From the NCBI GenBank assembly GCA_030432255.1, contig JAUIHS010000033.1, positions 1 through 39,119 of the forward strand: DNA of 39,119 nucleotides. Reading direction: 5' to 3'. The notes below the pieces were generated by a model, which was given only the letters and a program-made list of their open reading frames with translations, ran no database searches and was not told where the DNA came from. Shown one piece after another: positions 24,322-32,417 of this stretch. Made by a program: the position numbers and the translations under genes. Every line of letters begins with the position of its first letter. The first letter of the stretch is position 1. The stretch comes from Phycisphaerae bacterium. Its GTDB lineage: Bacteria > Planctomycetota > Phycisphaerae > Phycisphaerales > UBA1924.

Positions 24322-24323
24322 TC

Positions 24324-24346
24324 GCCGTTTCCGCGTTGGAAACGGC
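24324..24346. promoter_or_regulatory. 9-bp perfect inverted repeat in the HEAT/moeA divergent region
   Basis: GCCGTTTCC (24324-24332) and GGAAACGGC (24338-24346) flank a 5-base spacer. No T-run follows on either strand, so it is more likely an operator or a leader hairpin of moeA than a terminator. It does not show the conserved elements of a molybdenum-cofactor riboswitch that I can recognise. Confidence 0.45.
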
Positions 24347-24503
24347 CCCCGGGTTGGGCGCCCGAGATCAGGAACGCCATACTATGGACAACGACGCCGG
24401 ACCTATTCGTTCGGAACGGGGTCGGAGTTCCGCACTCTACAGACATCAGACAAACCGTGTCAACGACGGCCGAGGGGCACTCGATCCCGCCAAGAACCCA
24501 ACC

Positions 24504-25772
24504 ATGACGACTCCACAGAAGCTCCCCACCTACGACCAGGCCCTGCGATCCGTGCTCGCGACGCTCCCGCCGCCCAGTGCCGCCCTCCTGCAGCAACCGC
24601 TGGACGAGGCTCTGGGGAGCGAACTGGCCGAACCGATACGCGCTGACCGGGACCTCCCGCCATTCAACCGGGCGGCCATGGATGGGTATGCGGTCCGTTC
24701 AGGCGACTTGGGGGAAGAGGGTGGATCTCTGGAAGTGGTGGGCACCATCGCTGCCGGGAGCCCGGTGGATGGGGTCTCCCTGGCCTCCGGTCAGTGCGTG
24801 GCCATCGCGACCGGAGCGCCGGTTCCGAGCGATGCGGACACCGTTGTTCCTCATGAACTGACCGACCGGGGCCACCCGACCGTGATGATCAACGGGCCCG
24901 CGAAGCCGGGGAATGCCATCCATCCCCGCGGTGCGGACGCATCCGCCGGAGATGTGCTGCTCCCCGCAGGGATCACACTCAGGCCGCACCATCTCGCGAT
25001 CGCCGCGACTGCCGGCGCGGCCCGACTTGTGGTGAGCCACCGCGCTCCGGTGGTGACGGTGATCAGTTCGGGAGATGAGATCCGTCCACCCGAGACGCCG
25101 ACGGAGGAACTCGAACGGCACCAGATTCGCGAGTCCAATGTGACGCTGCTGCGTCACGCCGTGCCCTTTTTTGGCGGCTCGATCCTGCGCTGCGTCCATG
25201 TTGAGGACGAAGCGGAGCCCACGAGGCAGGCTGTGCGCCAGGCGGTCCGGGAGAGTGACTTCGTGGTGACCGTCGGCGGGATCTCCGCGGGGACCCGTGA
25301 TCGATTCCCGGACGCGTTTGAGCATGCCGGAGTGGAAACGCACCTCAAGGGTGCCGCGATCCAGCCCGGGAAGCCGATCTTCATCGGCTCCGTCGTGACG
25401 GATGGGCATGCGTGCACAGTCGTGGGTCTGCCGGGCAACCCGGTCAGTGTTCTGGCCACATCACACCTGTTCCTGTGGCCCCTGATGCGTCGATTCCGGG
25501 GCCTCCCCGCTCGACTCCCGTGGGTCGTGCGTCCGGCGGGCTACCCGGCGAAGCCCAATCCGCATCGCGAGGCGTTTCGCCCATGCCACATCGAAGATCG
25601 CGGCATCGTGATTCCCGAGTGGCAGGGCTCGGGCGATCTGGCGCACGTGGCCCCGACCACCGGCCTGGCTCGGTTGCCGATGGAGCGGGACATGGTCACG
25701 GCAGGCAATCCACTGTCGTATCTTCCCTATGCCTGGAATCTGCAGACGACCCGACCCGGAGATCCGCGGTGA
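24504..25772 (+). CDS. moeA: Molybdopterin molybdenumtransferase MoeA
   Basis: Predicted cytoplasmic enzyme that inserts molybdate into adenylylated molybdopterin to finish the molybdenum cofactor. The 422-aa product shows the family motifs: FNRAAMDGYAV (54-64), ATGAPVP (102-108), ISSGDEI (187-193), RESN (209-212), VGGISAGTRD (257-266), IQPGKP (286-291) and GLPGNPVS (308-315). The reading frame is open upstream to 24336, but similarity to MoeA begins at the ATG at 24504, which has no strong Shine-Dalgarno. Forms an operon with moaD, overlapping by four bases. Confidence 0.95.
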   Translation: MTTPQKLPTYDQALRSVLATLPPPSAALLQQPLDEALGSELAEPIRADRDLPPFNRAAMDGYAVRSGDLGEEGGSLEVVGTIAAGSPVDGVSLASGQCVAIATGAPVPSDADTVVPHELTDRGHPTVMINGPAKPGNAIHPRGADASAGDVLLPAGITLRPHHLAIAATAGAARLVVSHRAPVVTVISSGDEIRPPETPTEELERHQIRESNVTLLRHAVPFFGGSILRCVHVEDEAEPTRQAVRQAVRESDFVVTVGGISAGTRDRFPDAFEHAGVETHLKGAAIQPGKPIFIGSVVTDGHACTVVGLPGNPVSVLATSHLFLWPLMRRFRGLPARLPWVVRPAGYPAKPNPHREAFRPCHIEDRGIVIPEWQGSGDLAHVAPTTGLARLPMERDMVTAGNPLSYLPYAWNLQTTRPGDPR

Positions 25773-26014
25773 AGGTGCGTGTCCTCTTCTTCGCGGCGAT
25801 GGCGGACGCTGCGGGCTTGCGCACCGATGACCTGGACTTGCCTGTCGGCGCAAGTGTCGGAGACGCGATCGATGCCGTCTTCGTCCGATACTCGGCGCTG
25901 AAACCCTTTGCAACGAGCATGGCGGTGGCGGTCAACGAGCGTTATGCAGCGCGCACGATGGTGCTCGAGGAGGATGATGTGCTCGCATTGATCCCGCCGG
26001 TAAGTGGTGGTTGA
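25769..26014 (+). CDS. moaD: MoaD/ThiS-family sulfur carrier protein
   Basis: An 81-aa ubiquitin-fold sulfur carrier: beta-strand KVRVLFFAAMADAAG at the start, then DLDLPVGASVGDAIDAVF and AVNERYAARTMVLEEDDVLALIPPVSGG. The C-terminal Gly-Gly is the site of adenylation and thiocarboxylation used to supply sulfur to molybdopterin. The GTG start overlaps the moeA stop (GTGA), so it is probably translationally coupled. The frame is open much further upstream inside moeA, but that part is a shadow. MoaE and MoeB/MoaC are not in the window. Confidence 0.88.
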   Translation: MKVRVLFFAAMADAAGLRTDDLDLPVGASVGDAIDAVFVRYSALKPFATSMAVAVNERYAARTMVLEEDDVLALIPPVSGG

Positions 26015-26041
26015 AGCGGGACTTCAAGCTGAATCGGGCCG

Positions 26042-26073
26042 GATAACCGTGACGGCGCATCCCGATAACCGTG
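26042..26073. repeat. Two GATAACCGTG direct repeats spaced two helical turns apart
   Basis: GATAACCGTG at 26042-26051 and again at 26064-26073, 22 bases start to start. They lie in the non-coding region upstream of the DNA-binding response regulator gene and could be tandem activator or autoregulatory sites. Confidence 0.5.
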
Positions 26074-26093
26074 GTCTTCACACTTGATCGAGG

Positions 26094-26109
26094 CATTCCA
26101 TGTGGAATG
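26094..26109. promoter_or_regulatory. CATTCCA-TG-TGGAATG inverted repeat
   Basis: Two 7-bp arms (26094-26100 and 26103-26109) separated by two bases, about 110 bases before the GTG start of the HTH-receiver gene. The 2-base gap makes a protein-binding operator more likely than an RNA hairpin. Confidence 0.4.
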
Positions 26110-26218
26110 ACCGACGTCACCGGTTGCACCGGATCAAGCCGCGCAATCTTTTCACCGATGCTACAGATACCGCCGGAATGCTTGGGGCATCGGGTGGTTC
26201 TGGCAAAGGAGAGAGAGC

Positions 26219-26803
26219 GTGGCTATCCCGCAGGAAAAAGATGTGCTGACGACGGGAGAGGTCGCCCGTATCTGCAACGTGGCACCGCGCACTGTCAGCA
26301 AATGGTTCGACAGTGGACAGCTCAAGGGGTACCGGATTCCCGGTTCCAAGGATCGTCGCATTCCCGTCGCGAACCTGATCCAGTTCATGAAGTCTCACGG
26401 CATCCCGATGGACGGCATCTTCTCCGGCAAGACGCGCGTCCTGGTTGTGGACGATGAGCAGGACATCACTGACGTACTGCGCAAGCTGCTCTCTGAGCAG
26501 GCGGGCTACGAAGTCGAGACGGCCCATACGGGTTTCGAGGCAGGGCTTACCTGTGAGCGATTCAAGCCGCATGTCATCCTGCTCGACATTCATCTCGGTG
26601 AAGGTGACACTCGGCATGTCGCGGAACTTGTCAAGAACAATGACGACTTCGCCATGACTCAGATCATCGCGATGAGTGGCAAGATCACGGACGGACAGGC
26701 GATGCAACTGCGTCAGCAGGGCTTCCAGTCCTTTCTCAAGAAGCCCTTCCAGATCCGGCAGGTGATCGACGCCATCGAGAAGGCCGTTTCGATCGTGCAT
26801 TGA
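26219..26803 (+). CDS. DNA-binding response regulator with N-terminal excisionase-type HTH and C-terminal receiver
   Basis: A 194-aa protein with reversed order relative to normal response regulators. A MerR/excisionase-family winged helix-turn-helix (about 9-62; LTTGEVARICNVAPRTVSKWF and LKGYRIPGSKDRRIPVANL) comes first. A receiver (about 72-192) follows with D78/D79, phosphoacceptor D123 in VILLDIHLGEGD, S153 and K175 (KKPF). Phosphorylation could change DNA binding or dimerisation. No kinase gene is adjacent. GTG start at 26219 with AAGGAG seven bases upstream. Upstream repeats at 26042-26109 may be its binding sites. A strong terminator follows. Confidence 0.9.
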   Translation: MAIPQEKDVLTTGEVARICNVAPRTVSKWFDSGQLKGYRIPGSKDRRIPVANLIQFMKSHGIPMDGIFSGKTRVLVVDDEQDITDVLRKLLSEQAGYEVETAHTGFEAGLTCERFKPHVILLDIHLGEGDTRHVAELVKNNDDFAMTQIIAMSGKITDGQAMQLRQQGFQSFLKKPFQIRQVIDAIEKAVSIVH

Positions 26804-26841
26804 CAGACTTACATCAGGAATCCCATCTTCAACGACACGCG

Positions 26842-26878
26842 ACACGGACGAGCTGGGCCTCGTCCGTGTTGGCGTTTT
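26842..26878 (+). terminator. Intrinsic terminator of the HTH-receiver gene
   Basis: Perfect 11-bp stem (26842-26852 ACACGGACGAG with 26859-26869 CTCGTCCGTGT), 6-nt loop, then TGGCGTTTT. Located about 40 bases after the stop. The short T run is a few bases past the stem. Confidence 0.65.
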
Positions 26879-26937
26879 GTCCACGTACTCCAATCATGAG
26901 CGCTTCGAGCCGGGCCGGGCACCCCGCTGCGATACAC

Positions 26938-27828
26938 CTACATGGCCATGCCTTCAAACTTGATGCGCTGCTTCTTCTGCATCGGGTCCGCTTCCGGTAC
27001 CGCGCTGAGGAGGGCCTTGGTGTACATGTGCTGAGGATTCTCGATCACCTCTTCGCGTGAGCCTTGTTCGACAATCTTGCCCTTGTACATCACAGCCACG
27101 CGATCGCAGATGTGCTGGATGACGGCCATGTCGTGGCTGATGAAGAGGTATGAGAGGCCGAGGTCGTCACGCAGGTCAGCGAGCAGGTTCAGGATCTGTG
27201 ACTGGATCGAGACATCCAGCGCACTCGTCGGCTCATCGCACACGATGAACTTCGGCTCCAGGGCCAGGGCGCGGGCGATACCGATGCGCTGACGCTGACC
27301 ACCCGAGAACTCGTGCGGATAGCGGTCTGCAGCCAGCCGAGGCATGCCGCACTTCACAAGCAACGCCTCCACCCGCTCACGCAGTTCGTCCTTGTCCGTG
27401 CACATCTTGTGCACCCTGAGCGGCTCGCCGACGATGCTCGCGATCCGCATGCGCGGATTCAGGGAGCCCGCCGGGTCCTGGAAGATGATCTGCATCTCGC
27501 GGCGAAGTCTCCTCAACTCCATGCCACCCGCGTGCAGCACATCGGTGCCGTCGAAGTGGACCGTTCCGCCGGTCGCCGGGATCAGTCGCAGGAGCGAGCG
27601 CCCGACGGTGGTCTTGCCACAGCCGGACTCGCCGACCAAGCCGAGCGTCTCACCCTCGTGGACCTTGAAGCTGACACCATCCACGGCCTTGACGTGGCCG
27701 GTGGTCAACTGCAGCACACCTGATCGGATCGGGAAGTGGGTCTTGAGGTCGTTGACCTCGAGCAGCACCTTCTTCTTCGCCTCGGTCGTGGACTCGGTCG
27801 CACTCACGCTCGTCTCCGCATCACTCAT
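26938..27828 (-). CDS. Oligopeptide/dipeptide-type ABC transporter ATP-binding protein (OppF/DppF-like)
   Basis: A 296-aa ABC ATPase with Walker [10 protein letters not shown] (66-74), Q-loop Q117, signature SGGQRQR (175-181), Walker B FIVCDEP (194-200) and switch His232 (SHDM). The segment [13 protein letters not shown] and C-terminal [19 protein letters not shown] are typical of OppF/DppF subunits, which energise uptake of peptides together with OppD, two permeases and a binding protein. None of these partners lie beside it, so it is an orphan here. The N-terminal 20 residues are a Ser/Thr/Glu-rich extension. Confidence 0.92.
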   Translation of the reverse strand: MSDAETSVSATESTTEAKKKVLLEVNDLKTHFPIRSGVLQLTTGHVKAVDGVSFKVHEGETLGLVGESGCGKTTVGRSLLRLIPATGGTVHFDGTDVLHAGGMELRRLRREMQIIFQDPAGSLNPRMRIASIVGEPLRVHKMCTDKDELRERVEALLVKCGMPRLAADRYPHEFSGGQRQRIGIARALALEPKFIVCDEPTSALDVSIQSQILNLLADLRDDLGLSYLFISHDMAVIQHICDRVAVMYKGKIVEQGSREEVIENPQHMYTKALLSAVPEADPMQKKQRIKFEGMAM

Positions 27829-27912
27829 GGTCAGGATGGTATCGTATCGGCCGCTTCAGGACACGTGCCCCGAGCTCCCCCCCGCTTGTTCCCTGCCCGG
27901 AGGATCCCAACG

Positions 27913-28866
27913 ATGCACACCAGGGCCCTGCTCCTCTCCCTTGCCGCCATCGGGCTCTCCGGATGCGCTGGGATCTCATCGACGTCTGAAGCACCCCGCG
28001 GCCGCGCCTACGTCCTCAATGCGCACGATATCTCCCTCACCTATGCACCGGGCATCGACCGTGTGACAGCCTTCGGCCCGATCGGGACCAATCTCCTGCA
28101 CACCGCCAATCTCGATCAGGCTCCGGACCCGAATGGCGATTACACGTTCTACGGCGGCATGTACTCGTGGACGGCCCCTCAGAATGGTCAGGGTGCCTGG
28201 ATCGACGCCCAGGGCGAACCGAAGGCATGGCCGCCGGATGTGGCGATGGACACGGGGCCTGCGACCGTCTCAAGCCGGTCCCGCGCACATATCGCGGCGA
28301 GCAATCCTCCGGCGTTGACCGGACTCGTCCAGCACAAACGATTTGAGATCCTGCCGGACGCCTCGGTGATCGTGACGTTCGCGCTGGAGAACGTGAGTGA
28401 AGCCTCGGTCGCGGCTGCTGCCTGGATCAACACGGCGGTGGCGTCGGACAGTCTGATCGCCGTCCGCCGCGAACGTGGCACGCCGATACGGGGCTGGAAC
28501 GACGAGACGATTGCTCGCTTCAATTCGATCTGCACTTCCCCTGATGCCAATGGGTGGGTGCTCGTTCGCATTCCCGATGCGATGTGGGAGGGCGGTGGCA
28601 AGATCTGGCTCGACACCACTCCGGACATCGCCGTGTGGCGCGACGGCTACTGGTTGCTGCGACGCCAGCCATCTGTCGACACCGCGAACCGACTGCGGGA
28701 CATTGGAGAGGGGCCGGTCGCCATCTACATCCAGCCGGATGCGGGGATCATTGAGGCGGAGTTGTATGCTCCGGTCACCGATATCCGGTCGGGGGACACG
28801 CGCACTGATGTCGAAGTCTGGAGTGTGATCGCCGACCCGGTGGGAACCACCGCGGCACTGCCCTGA
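27913..28866 (+). CDS. Lipoprotein of unknown function, beta-rich (DUF4380-like resemblance)
   Basis: A 317-aa predicted lipoprotein: MHTRALLLSLAAIGLSGC with lipobox LSGC. The body is beta-rich and Trp-rich (YTFYGGMYSWTAPQNGQ, WPPDVAMDTGP, VWRDGYWLLRR). The opening pattern, DISLTYAPGIDRVTAFGPIGTNLL followed by GGMYSW, resembles carbohydrate-mutarotase-like/DUF4380 beta-sandwich proteins. That is a tentative impression from pattern, not an established assignment. Start at 27913 is set by GGAGG nine bases upstream and the signal peptide; upstream extension of the frame is not supported. It ends one base from the convergent ygfZ-like gene. Confidence 0.8.
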   Translation: MHTRALLLSLAAIGLSGCAGISSTSEAPRGRAYVLNAHDISLTYAPGIDRVTAFGPIGTNLLHTANLDQAPDPNGDYTFYGGMYSWTAPQNGQGAWIDAQGEPKAWPPDVAMDTGPATVSSRSRAHIAASNPPALTGLVQHKRFEILPDASVIVTFALENVSEASVAAAAWINTAVASDSLIAVRRERGTPIRGWNDETIARFNSICTSPDANGWVLVRIPDAMWEGGGKIWLDTTPDIAVWRDGYWLLRRQPSVDTANRLRDIGEGPVAIYIQPDAGIIEAELYAPVTDIRSGDTRTDVEVWSVIADPVGTTAALP

Positions 28867-28867
28867 G

Positions 28868-29980
28868 TCACTCCGGCGATGGCCAGAATCGCAATTCGTC
28901 GCGCACCATGCCTTCGACGCCGGTGTCGACCCGAACGCGCGTATCGGCCGAGGCGTGCTTCCACTTCATCTGCGCGAAGCAGATGATCGTGTCGCCCAGC
29001 ATCGGGCTGCGCGTCGAACTCGTGATACCACCGATGACCTTGTTGTCGTCGCTCCCCGCGGCGAAGACCGATGCGCCCTCCATCGGCTGTCGTTCCGGCG
29101 AGCCGTCATCGCCCGACTCAATGCGTACACCTCGGAGAATCTGCTTGGGATGTCCGAGCGATTCCAGACGGGCTACGACTTCCTGTCCGAGGTAGCAGCC
29201 CTTGGTGAACGAGACTCGGTCGTGCAGGACGCCTGTCTCGTGCGGGAGCGAACTTGTTCCAAAGTCCACATTGAAGAGCGCGGTACCGGACTCGATGCGA
29301 GCAATGTTGTACGCGTGCCAGCCGGCCATGCGGAGTTTCGATGAGGCTCCGGCCTCCTGAAGGGCTCCAGAGACTGTCTCGACCTCATCGACGGAGCACA
29401 TCAACTCGTAGCCCGGTGAGCCGGCACTGTCATACCGATCAAGGAGAACGGAAGCGCCCCCCACTTCAGTTTGAACAGCGGATCCGACATCGGGGGGCGA
29501 AACTCCGGCAACCTGGAACACGCTTGTCGCCGCGGCTCCGTGAAGCGCCAGTCGGTGCATCGTTTCAGAGCGATCCGTGAAGTGAGCATCCTCGGCAAAG
29601 ACATACGCTTCGAGGGACTTGATGGCGTCAGCGGCGACGGTGACATCAAGATCGAACCAGGTACGATCACCCATTTCGATGAGCCTGATATCGGCCTCGA
29701 TGCGTCCCTTGCGATTCAGCCAGAATGTCCGTCGGACGTCTCCGGTCTGCACGCCCTTGAGTTCCTGGGTGAGCATCCGGTTGAGAAACTCGAGTCGTTC
29801 GGCGCCGGTGACCTCGATCGTGCCTCGGTGAGGCATGTCGAGGAGGACGCAGCCCTTTCGGATCGCGGCGTACTCCGCTTCCAGTTCCCCGAACGTTTCC
29901 ACGACAGCCACGGGTCCGTACTGAAGGAAGGACGCATCCTGTGACGCGTATAGCTTGTTCAACGGGCTGTTCTGAGCCAT
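28868..29980 (-). CDS. ygfZ: YgfZ/GcvT-family folate-binding protein
   Basis: A 370-aa cytoplasmic protein of the glycine-cleavage T/YgfZ superfamily. The diagnostic KGCYLGQE motif is at 260-267, with the Cys characteristic of YgfZ (K-G-C-Y-x-G-Q-E). LLDMPHRGTIEVTGAERLEFLNRMLTQELKG is the typical N-terminal region. YgfZ proteins bind tetrahydrofolate and support Fe-S cluster enzymes; whether this one does the same is by family. No other glycine-cleavage genes are nearby, favouring YgfZ over GcvT. ATG at 29980; Shine-Dalgarno AGGGG is weak. Confidence 0.9.
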   Translation of the reverse strand: MAQNSPLNKLYASQDASFLQYGPVAVVETFGELEAEYAAIRKGCVLLDMPHRGTIEVTGAERLEFLNRMLTQELKGVQTGDVRRTFWLNRKGRIEADIRLIEMGDRTWFDLDVTVAADAIKSLEAYVFAEDAHFTDRSETMHRLALHGAAATSVFQVAGVSPPDVGSAVQTEVGGASVLLDRYDSAGSPGYELMCSVDEVETVSGALQEAGASSKLRMAGWHAYNIARIESGTALFNVDFGTSSLPHETGVLHDRVSFTKGCYLGQEVVARLESLGHPKQILRGVRIESGDDGSPERQPMEGASVFAAGSDDNKVIGGITSSTRSPMLGDTIICFAQMKWKHASADTRVRVDTGVEGMVRDELRFWPSPE

Positions 29981-30048
29981 GATGGGCGCCCCTGTGTCAC
30001 TAAAGCCGACATTCTACGCCCCGCGGTCCGCGGCGGCCGGAGAACTTC

Positions 30049-31143
30049 ATGAACACTGATCTGCTCAAGCGACTCTGCGAGACCCCCGGCATCCCCGGCC
30101 GCGAGGAGCGCGTCCGCGACCTCATCATCTCCGAGGTGAAGGGCCTCTTCGATGACATCACGACCGACCCGATGGGCAACCTCATGTGTCGGCGGGACCC
30201 GCGCGGTCGCCGCACGTCGTCGAAGAAGAAGTCGACCGCGAAGAAGAAGTCTTCGGGGGCGCGTCCGAAGAAGGTGATGCTGGCGTGTCACATGGACGAG
30301 ATCGGTTTCTATGTGAAGGCCATCGACGACAAGGGCTTCATCCGCATTCAGCCCGCGGGTGGCTTCGATCCGCGCAACATGTTCTCCCGACGAGTGCTGG
30401 TCTGCACAAAGGGCGGCGACATCGTCGGGTCAATGAACCCGGGTGGCCGTCCGATTCATATTTCGAGTGCGGAAGAGCGGAGCAAGGTTCCGGAGGTCAA
30501 GGATTTCTTCATCGACATTGGTCTTCCCGCGGCGGATGTGAAGCGCAAGGTGCGCGTGGGTGACATGATTGTCTGGCATGAGCCCTTCGAAGAAGTCGGC
30601 CACAAGGTGATGAGCAAGGCGCTCGACAATCGCATCGCCTGCTGGCTCGGCATCGAGTCCGTCCGAGCCCTCGAAAAGTCAGGTGTTGCTCATTCGTGTG
30701 AACTGCACTGTGTCTTCACAGTGCAGGAAGAAGTGGGCCTTCGCGGGGCGCGTACCGCCGGGTCCGCGATCGAGCCGGATATCGCCCTCGGCCTCGACAC
30801 CACGCTCGCGTGCGATACGCCGGGCGTTCCCTCTGAGGAATCGGTGACGAAGCAGGGAGACGGTGCCGTTCTTCACGTCATGGACTCATCCATCATCAGC
30901 GATCACGAACTCATCAACGACCTCGAAGCGGTCGCCAAGAAGAAGCGCATCAAGGTGCAGCGCTCGATTCTCCCCCGCGGCGGGCAGGATGGCGGAGCCA
31001 TGCAGCAGGCCATGAAGGGGTGCCGTGCGGCGGGCCTCTCGGTGGGTACGCGCTATATCCACTCCGTCACGGAGATGATCCACAAGTCCGATCTGGAGGC
31101 GGCACGCGATCTCGTTGCGGCGTGGATCCCGACAGTGAAGTGA
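30049..31143 (+). CDS. M42 family metallo-aminopeptidase with Lys-rich insertion
   Basis: A 364-aa dinuclear metallopeptidase of the M42 (TET aminopeptidase/endoglucanase-annotated) family. Metal ligands are visible: H81 (CHMDEIG), D193 (ALDNR), E228, D250 (GLDTT) and H338 (RYIHS), with E227 as the catalytic base (QEEVG). It trims peptide N-termini in the cytoplasm, usually as a dodecameric shell. Residues about 54-75 are an unusual Lys/Ser-rich stretch (SSKKKSTAKKKSSG) inserted just before the strand that carries H81. M42 relatives normally have a short turn there. Convergent with the M19 dipeptidase gene, 21 bases apart. Confidence 0.93.
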   Translation: MNTDLLKRLCETPGIPGREERVRDLIISEVKGLFDDITTDPMGNLMCRRDPRGRRTSSKKKSTAKKKSSGARPKKVMLACHMDEIGFYVKAIDDKGFIRIQPAGGFDPRNMFSRRVLVCTKGGDIVGSMNPGGRPIHISSAEERSKVPEVKDFFIDIGLPAADVKRKVRVGDMIVWHEPFEEVGHKVMSKALDNRIACWLGIESVRALEKSGVAHSCELHCVFTVQEEVGLRGARTAGSAIEPDIALGLDTTLACDTPGVPSEESVTKQGDGAVLHVMDSSIISDHELINDLEAVAKKKRIKVQRSILPRGGQDGGAMQQAMKGCRAAGLSVGTRYIHSVTEMIHKSDLEAARDLVAAWIPTVK

Positions 31144-31164
31144 GAATCGATACGGCTCATGGTG

Positions 31165-32292
31165 TCAGGCGCGTGTCTTGGCGCCCGCCCAGAACTCCAT
31201 CCAGTTCCGCCACATGAAGCCCTCGATGTCCTCGTCGTCCCACCCGAGGTCGGCCAGACCCTCGACCAGACGCATGAGGTCGGACGGACATTCCACGCCT
31301 TCGCACATGTCAAGTGCGGTGAAGCCGCCATCCATATCCGATCCCAGACCGACAGCCTTGCGGGTGCCGGTCAGGAAGCAGACACGCTCGACGTGACGCA
31401 GCGCCTCTTCGACCGAGGGCCGCTCTGCATCTTCGAGAGTATGGCGAATGAAATTGCGTGCGAGGTTGAGACCGATCACCCCACCGCGTCGTGCAACTTC
31501 GACGATCGCCGCATCCGCGATGTGCCGCTGATGTCCGCCGCCCAGCAGGGCGCGGCAATTGGAGTGGGATGCGATGACACGGGCATCGGTCAATTCAAGG
31601 AGTTCCTCGGTGGCAGCCTGGCTCAGGTGAGACAGGTCATGCACCACGCCCAGTACATCCATCGCCCTGACCATGGCTCGGCCGAGGTCGGAGAGTCCCA
31701 CGGTGTTGTCCGCTCCGACCGCATTGCCGGTGGCGTAGCGCGAGGAGAGTCCCCAGGTGAGTCCGATGGCGACGACACCGCGATCGCGCCACCATTCCAG
31801 TTCATCGGGCGAACGGATCGGATCCGCGTTCTCGACAAGGATGCCGATGTGCAGCCGGTCATCGCGCAGGGCGGGGGCGATGCGCCTCTCAAGTGACGGC
31901 GGCGTCACTTCACTGACCCCCATCCCACCCCGGATCTCACCGACGCCGGGTTCGACGCGTCCGAGTCGGCCGACGTCGATGGCGATCTTGCCCTCATCAC
32001 GCCAGGTTTCGTACACCTCGAGTTGCGCCCGCCCTCGGCGGTACGCGGCTTCGACGTCACCGGCGGGGTATCCGGCGGCATCCTCACCGTCGAGTTCGGT
32101 GAAGATCGTCGCCAACGCGAACTTCACGCGCCCGGCGGCAAGCGAGGGGAGGGTCACACCGGCGGGTGGCCACACGCCCGCGGACTCATCTGTCATCTCC
32201 GAGAGTGAAAGGTCCATCTTCCGTCCGTTGACGGCGAGGGCCGCGAGGTCGAGGTGGGCGTCAAACCAGAATGCTGATGAGTTACCGGGCAT
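31165..32292 (-). CDS. M19 family membrane-dipeptidase-like metallopeptidase
   Basis: A 375-aa peptidase M19/renal dipeptidase homologue, amidohydrolase fold. The metal ligands are recognisable: H13 and D15 (FDAHLDLA), E154 (VENADP), H222 (HDLSH), H243 (ASHSNCRAL) and D319 (GSDMDG). Members cleave dipeptides, including D-amino-acid-containing ones. No signal peptide is evident (MPGNSSAFWF), so it is probably cytoplasmic. AGGA seven bases upstream of ATG 32292. Together with the neighbouring M42 enzyme it could complete peptide breakdown. Confidence 0.92.
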   Translation of the reverse strand: MPGNSSAFWFDAHLDLAALAVNGRKMDLSLSEMTDESAGVWPPAGVTLPSLAAGRVKFALATIFTELDGEDAAGYPAGDVEAAYRRGRAQLEVYETWRDEGKIAIDVGRLGRVEPGVGEIRGGMGVSEVTPPSLERRIAPALRDDRLHIGILVENADPIRSPDELEWWRDRGVVAIGLTWGLSSRYATGNAVGADNTVGLSDLGRAMVRAMDVLGVVHDLSHLSQAATEELLELTDARVIASHSNCRALLGGGHQRHIADAAIVEVARRGGVIGLNLARNFIRHTLEDAERPSVEEALRHVERVCFLTGTRKAVGLGSDMDGGFTALDMCEGVECPSDLMRLVEGLADLGWDDEDIEGFMWRNWMEFWAGAKTRA

Positions 32293-32417
32293 GCAAGCAT
32301 CCTAATCTGATGGAGCGAGGGTGAGAACCTCTGAGAGGGGACTCTGCCGACTTCCGCAATCAGCGATGACCGGCCTGAATCGATTGCCGTACACTTGAGG
32401 TAGAGCAAGGAGCGAGC

